NCBI GenBank assembly: GCA_945898025.1
Contig: CAMDGT010000045.1
Span: forward strand, 1-8,191
DNA: 8,191 nucleotides
Direction of reading: 5' to 3'
From: Rickettsia typhi
GTDB lineage: Bacteria; Pseudomonadota; Alphaproteobacteria; Rickettsiales; UBA1997
Shown here: positions 6,147-8,191 of the stretch, piece after piece
Position numbering within the stretch: position 1 is the first letter of the stretch
Layout of the letters: each line of letters begins with the position of its first letter
Notes under the pieces: model-generated
What the model saw: the letters and a program-made list of their open reading frames with translations, nothing else
Database searches by the model: none
What the model was told of the DNA's origin: nothing
Translations under genes and position numbers: made by a program

Positions 6147-6166
6147 AAATTCACTAAATTTAACTT

Positions 6167-7315
6167 ATGACTTTTAAAATCAATTACTCCAATTCGATCA
6201 ATGAACATAAGTTAAATTTCTTTCAAAGATATAAAAGAATTAACTGGTTGCTGGTGGGTTTAATAACTTCTCTTGCAACAATAGGCTTTTCAATGCTTTA
6301 TTCTGCTGGTGGGGGTCTTTATCCGTGGTTGATTAGGCAATTGGCTTTTTTCATTATCTTTCTACCGATAATGATAATTATTGCCATTACCGACTTAAAA
6401 ATATGGTTTAAGGCATCTTATTTGCTTTATTTCATTGCCCTAACATTAGTAATAATTGTTGATATAATGGGGCATAATGCAATGGGGGCAACTCGCTGGT
6501 TTCGTTTAGGGCCAATTACTATTCAGCCATCAGAAATAATGAAAATATGCACAATATTCGCCTTGGCTCGCTATTTTTACACCATCGATGCTGATAATGT
6601 TCTTAAAATTAAATTTTTAATTATTCCTTCTCTAATAATTGCCATTCCGGGGTTTTTTATTTTTCATCAACCTGATCTCGGCACCGCAACAATTCTAGTG
6701 GCGGTTGGAGTGTCAATTTTATTTTTGGCGGGTGTTAAAATTTGGAAATTCATCTCAATTACTCTAATTGGTATTATTTCTATCCCCTTTGCTTGGCATT
6801 TCTTGCTTTATGATTATCAAAAGAAAAGAGTTTTGAATTTTGTTAATCCCAACAACGACCCTCTGGGAAGTGGTTACAACATTATACAATCTAAAATTGC
6901 CATTGGTTCAGGGGGCTTATTTGGCAAAGGCTTTATGAATGGAACACAGGGACAACTTGATTTCTTACCAGAAAAACAAACCGACTTTATCTTTACAATG
7001 CTATGCGAAGAGCTTGGTTTTATTGGTGCAATAGTTACTATTTTAATTTATTTTCTAATTATAATTGTTTCAATTAATATCGCTCTCAAAACTCGCCATC
7101 AATATGGTAGGCTATTAGTTATGGGTGTAGTAAATATATTTTTTGTCCATATGTTTGTTAATATGGGGATGGTGATGGGCTTGATTCCTGTGGTTGGTGC
7201 TCCTTTGCCTTTTGTTTCCTACGGAGGAACAATTATGGCATCAATGATGATAGGCTTCGGATTAGTTTTAAATGTTGATATTAGTCGTGATTTCGATGCA
7301 AAAAACCTTCATTAA
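6167..7315 (+). CDS. rodA: RodA, SEDS-family peptidoglycan glycosyltransferase
   Basis: A polytopic inner-membrane enzyme that polymerises lipid II into glycan strands during cell elongation, working with a class B PBP (PBP2) and the MreB machinery. The 382 residues include about ten hydrophobic segments. SEDS landmarks are GATRWFRLGPITIQPSE (107-123), HQPDLGTA (167-174), DPLGSGYNIIQSKIAIGSGGLFGKG (231-255), the FLPEKQTDFIFTMLCEELG block (266-284) and the closing GLIPVVGAPLPFVSYGG (338-354). D273 in TDFIF corresponds to the essential aspartate. The lack of FtsW-specific features and the IIQSKIAIGSGGLFGKG wording favour RodA over FtsW. A cytosolic N-terminal tail of about 25 residues precedes the first helix. 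No Shine-Dalgarno sequence is visible before the ATG. Its usual partners mrdA and mreBCD are not adjacent; glnA precedes it by 144 bp. It implies a rod-shaped or elongating, walled cell. Confidence 0.94.
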   Translation: MTFKINYSNSINEHKLNFFQRYKRINWLLVGLITSLATIGFSMLYSAGGGLYPWLIRQLAFFIIFLPIMIIIAITDLKIWFKASYLLYFIALTLVIIVDIMGHNAMGATRWFRLGPITIQPSEIMKICTIFALARYFYTIDADNVLKIKFLIIPSLIIAIPGFFIFHQPDLGTATILVAVGVSILFLAGVKIWKFISITLIGIISIPFAWHFLLYDYQKKRVLNFVNPNNDPLGSGYNIIQSKIAIGSGGLFGKGFMNGTQGQLDFLPEKQTDFIFTMLCEELGFIGAIVTILIYFLIIIVSINIALKTRHQYGRLLVMGVVNIFFVHMFVNMGMVMGLIPVVGAPLPFVSYGGTIMASMMIGFGLVLNVDISRDFDAKNLH

Positions 7316-7330
7316 TTCTCTAATTCCCTT

Positions 7331-7376
7331 CTAAAATTTTCTTAAAAAAATTTTCTTAGAATTCTCCTAAAATTTT
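7331..7376. terminator. Possible shared terminator between convergent rodA and the iron permease
   Basis: The 70-bp convergent gap holds three copies of the self-complementary aaaatttt (7333-7340, 7347-7354 and 7369-7376). The last two can pair as part of an imperfect hairpin closed by ag/ct with a 3-nt bulge. ctaaaatttt occurs as a direct repeat at 7331-7340 and 7367-7376. Either strand would end in a T-rich arm, so two-way termination is plausible. The all-AT stem and the bulge make this weak. Confidence 0.25.
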
Positions 7377-7385
7377 AAAATTTAT

Positions 7386-8186
7386 CTATACTTTTTTTGC
7401 AATTTTTAGAGCAAAAAATAAAAATAAAATATTAATAACATAAGCAATTAACTGGCTGGCGGTTGGTCTTTCAATGTAACCAAAGAAGATATTAAGGAAG
7501 ATTCCAAAATAACTATCTTGAGAAATAAAATTTGAACCATCAAAAATTGGCGATATAATGGCAGGAACAATCCCCGCATCATTCCAAAAACCAATACCGT
7601 TGGCAGTTATGCCCGCAGAAAAGAATATCAATAAAATGGTAGTAAAACTAAAGAAATATTTGCCAAATGCTTTTAAAATGCCAAAATATAAGGCAAAACC
7701 AACCGATGCACCAGCAACAGAGCCTATCGCAAAACCTGATATTAAAGATAATTTTTCTAAGCCAGAAATATAAGAACTATATAAAAATAACACCACTTCT
7801 GCACCTTCTCTTAGAGTTGAGAGCATTACTAGAACTAAAAGGGCTAAAGGAGGTTTCTTCCCCGCTTTAACTTCATTGCTAATTTTTCTTAATTCACCAC
7901 CTAAGGTTTTTGAGTGTTTTTGCATCCATAGCACTGTCCAGCCTATCATTATAGAGGTTGAGAGCATTATTAAGCCATTAAAGAACTCTTGCCCCATATC
8001 ATTCATCGCTCCCGAGATATAGTCAGTAAAAAAGGCAATCGCCACAGCTCCAACAATACCAAGAAAAAGCCCTGAAATTAGCCATTTAGAACTACCAACA
8101 ACATTTTTTGTTGCCGCAGTTAAAATGCCAATTATCAGAGCTATCTCTAATACTTCGCGGAATATTACAATTGATATTTGTAGCAT
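7386..8186 (-). CDS. FTR1/EfeU-family iron permease
   Basis: A membrane protein of 266 residues with about seven hydrophobic segments, resembling EfeU of bacterial ferrous-iron uptake systems and fungal Ftr1. Both REXXE iron-binding motifs are present: REVLE (10-14) in the first helix and REGAE (126-130) in the fourth. The opening MLQISIVIFREVLEIALIIGIL matches the expected start of the family, so the N-terminus is complete although only 5 bp of upstream DNA are in the window. In the EfeUOB system the permease works with EfeO and the peroxidase EfeB; neither is seen here, but they could lie beyond the right edge. The C-terminus ends in KIAKKV with no periplasmic or heme domain. It converges with rodA and ends in TAG. 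The assignment to iron rests on the motifs. Confidence 0.9.
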   Translation of the reverse strand: MLQISIVIFREVLEIALIIGILTAATKNVVGSSKWLISGLFLGIVGAVAIAFFTDYISGAMNDMGQEFFNGLIMLSTSIMIGWTVLWMQKHSKTLGGELRKISNEVKAGKKPPLALLVLVMLSTLREGAEVVLFLYSSYISGLEKLSLISGFAIGSVAGASVGFALYFGILKAFGKYFFSFTTILLIFFSAGITANGIGFWNDAGIVPAIISPIFDGSNFISQDSYFGIFLNIFFGYIERPTASQLIAYVINILFLFFALKIAKKV

Positions 8187-8191
8187 TTAGA

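Noticed and set aside
265..8186. TGA reassigned as a sense codon
   Set aside because: None of the six stops is TGA, but every frame reads through with standard code and Trp is encoded by TGG. Six stops in AT-rich DNA are too few to suggest recoding.
3623..8191. A novel multi-gene system linking nuclease, glnA, rodA and the permease
   Set aside because: The genes are separated by about 70-160 bp, differ in strand and have well-known unrelated roles. Nothing links them beyond proximity.

Overview
The window is strongly AT-rich bacterial DNA, densely packed with six complete, uninterrupted genes that fill about 90% of it. The proteins most resemble alphaproteobacterial versions: a PepF/M3 peptidase opening LPNWNLGDLY, a LeuC of the KTLYDKIW type, a GSI-beta glutamine synthetase and a SEDS-family RodA. 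I infer a low-GC alphaproteobacterium, perhaps genome-reduced or host-associated. That is a family-level impression from memory, not a database result. All six stops are TAA or TAG, and none of the five visible leaders carries a Shine-Dalgarno sequence.

Layout. Positions 1-264 hold no gene but contain several inverted repeats. On the minus strand leuC (2090-3622) is followed after 13 bp by pepF (265-2076), probably as one transcript. A 113-bp divergent region separates leuC from a plus-strand exported or membrane-anchored staphylococcal-type nuclease (3736-4425). Next come glnA (4583-6022) and rodA (6167-7315) on the plus strand, each preceded by about 150 bp of structured AT-rich DNA. rodA converges, across 70 bp, with a minus-strand FTR1/EfeU-type iron permease (7386-8186) that begins 5 bp from the window end.

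The genes are housekeeping functions: leucine synthesis, peptide turnover, nitrogen assimilation, cell elongation and iron uptake, plus a nuclease. They do not form one pathway. leuC lacks leuD beside it, rodA lacks its PBP2 partner, and glnA lacks glnB.

I see no defence system, mobile element, CRISPR array or clear new multi-gene system. The signal most worth a second look is a set of short tandem duplications at or near gene starts. leuC has five 12-bp units that add a repetitive N-terminal tail and a 15-bp duplication that copies its start codon. glnA has a 15-bp in-frame duplication directly after its start. The nuclease and rodA leaders carry 6-, 10- and 11-bp tandem units, and pepF has an internal 12-bp one. 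The in-gene units are all multiples of three, as expected if slippage is tolerated where the protein is dispensable.
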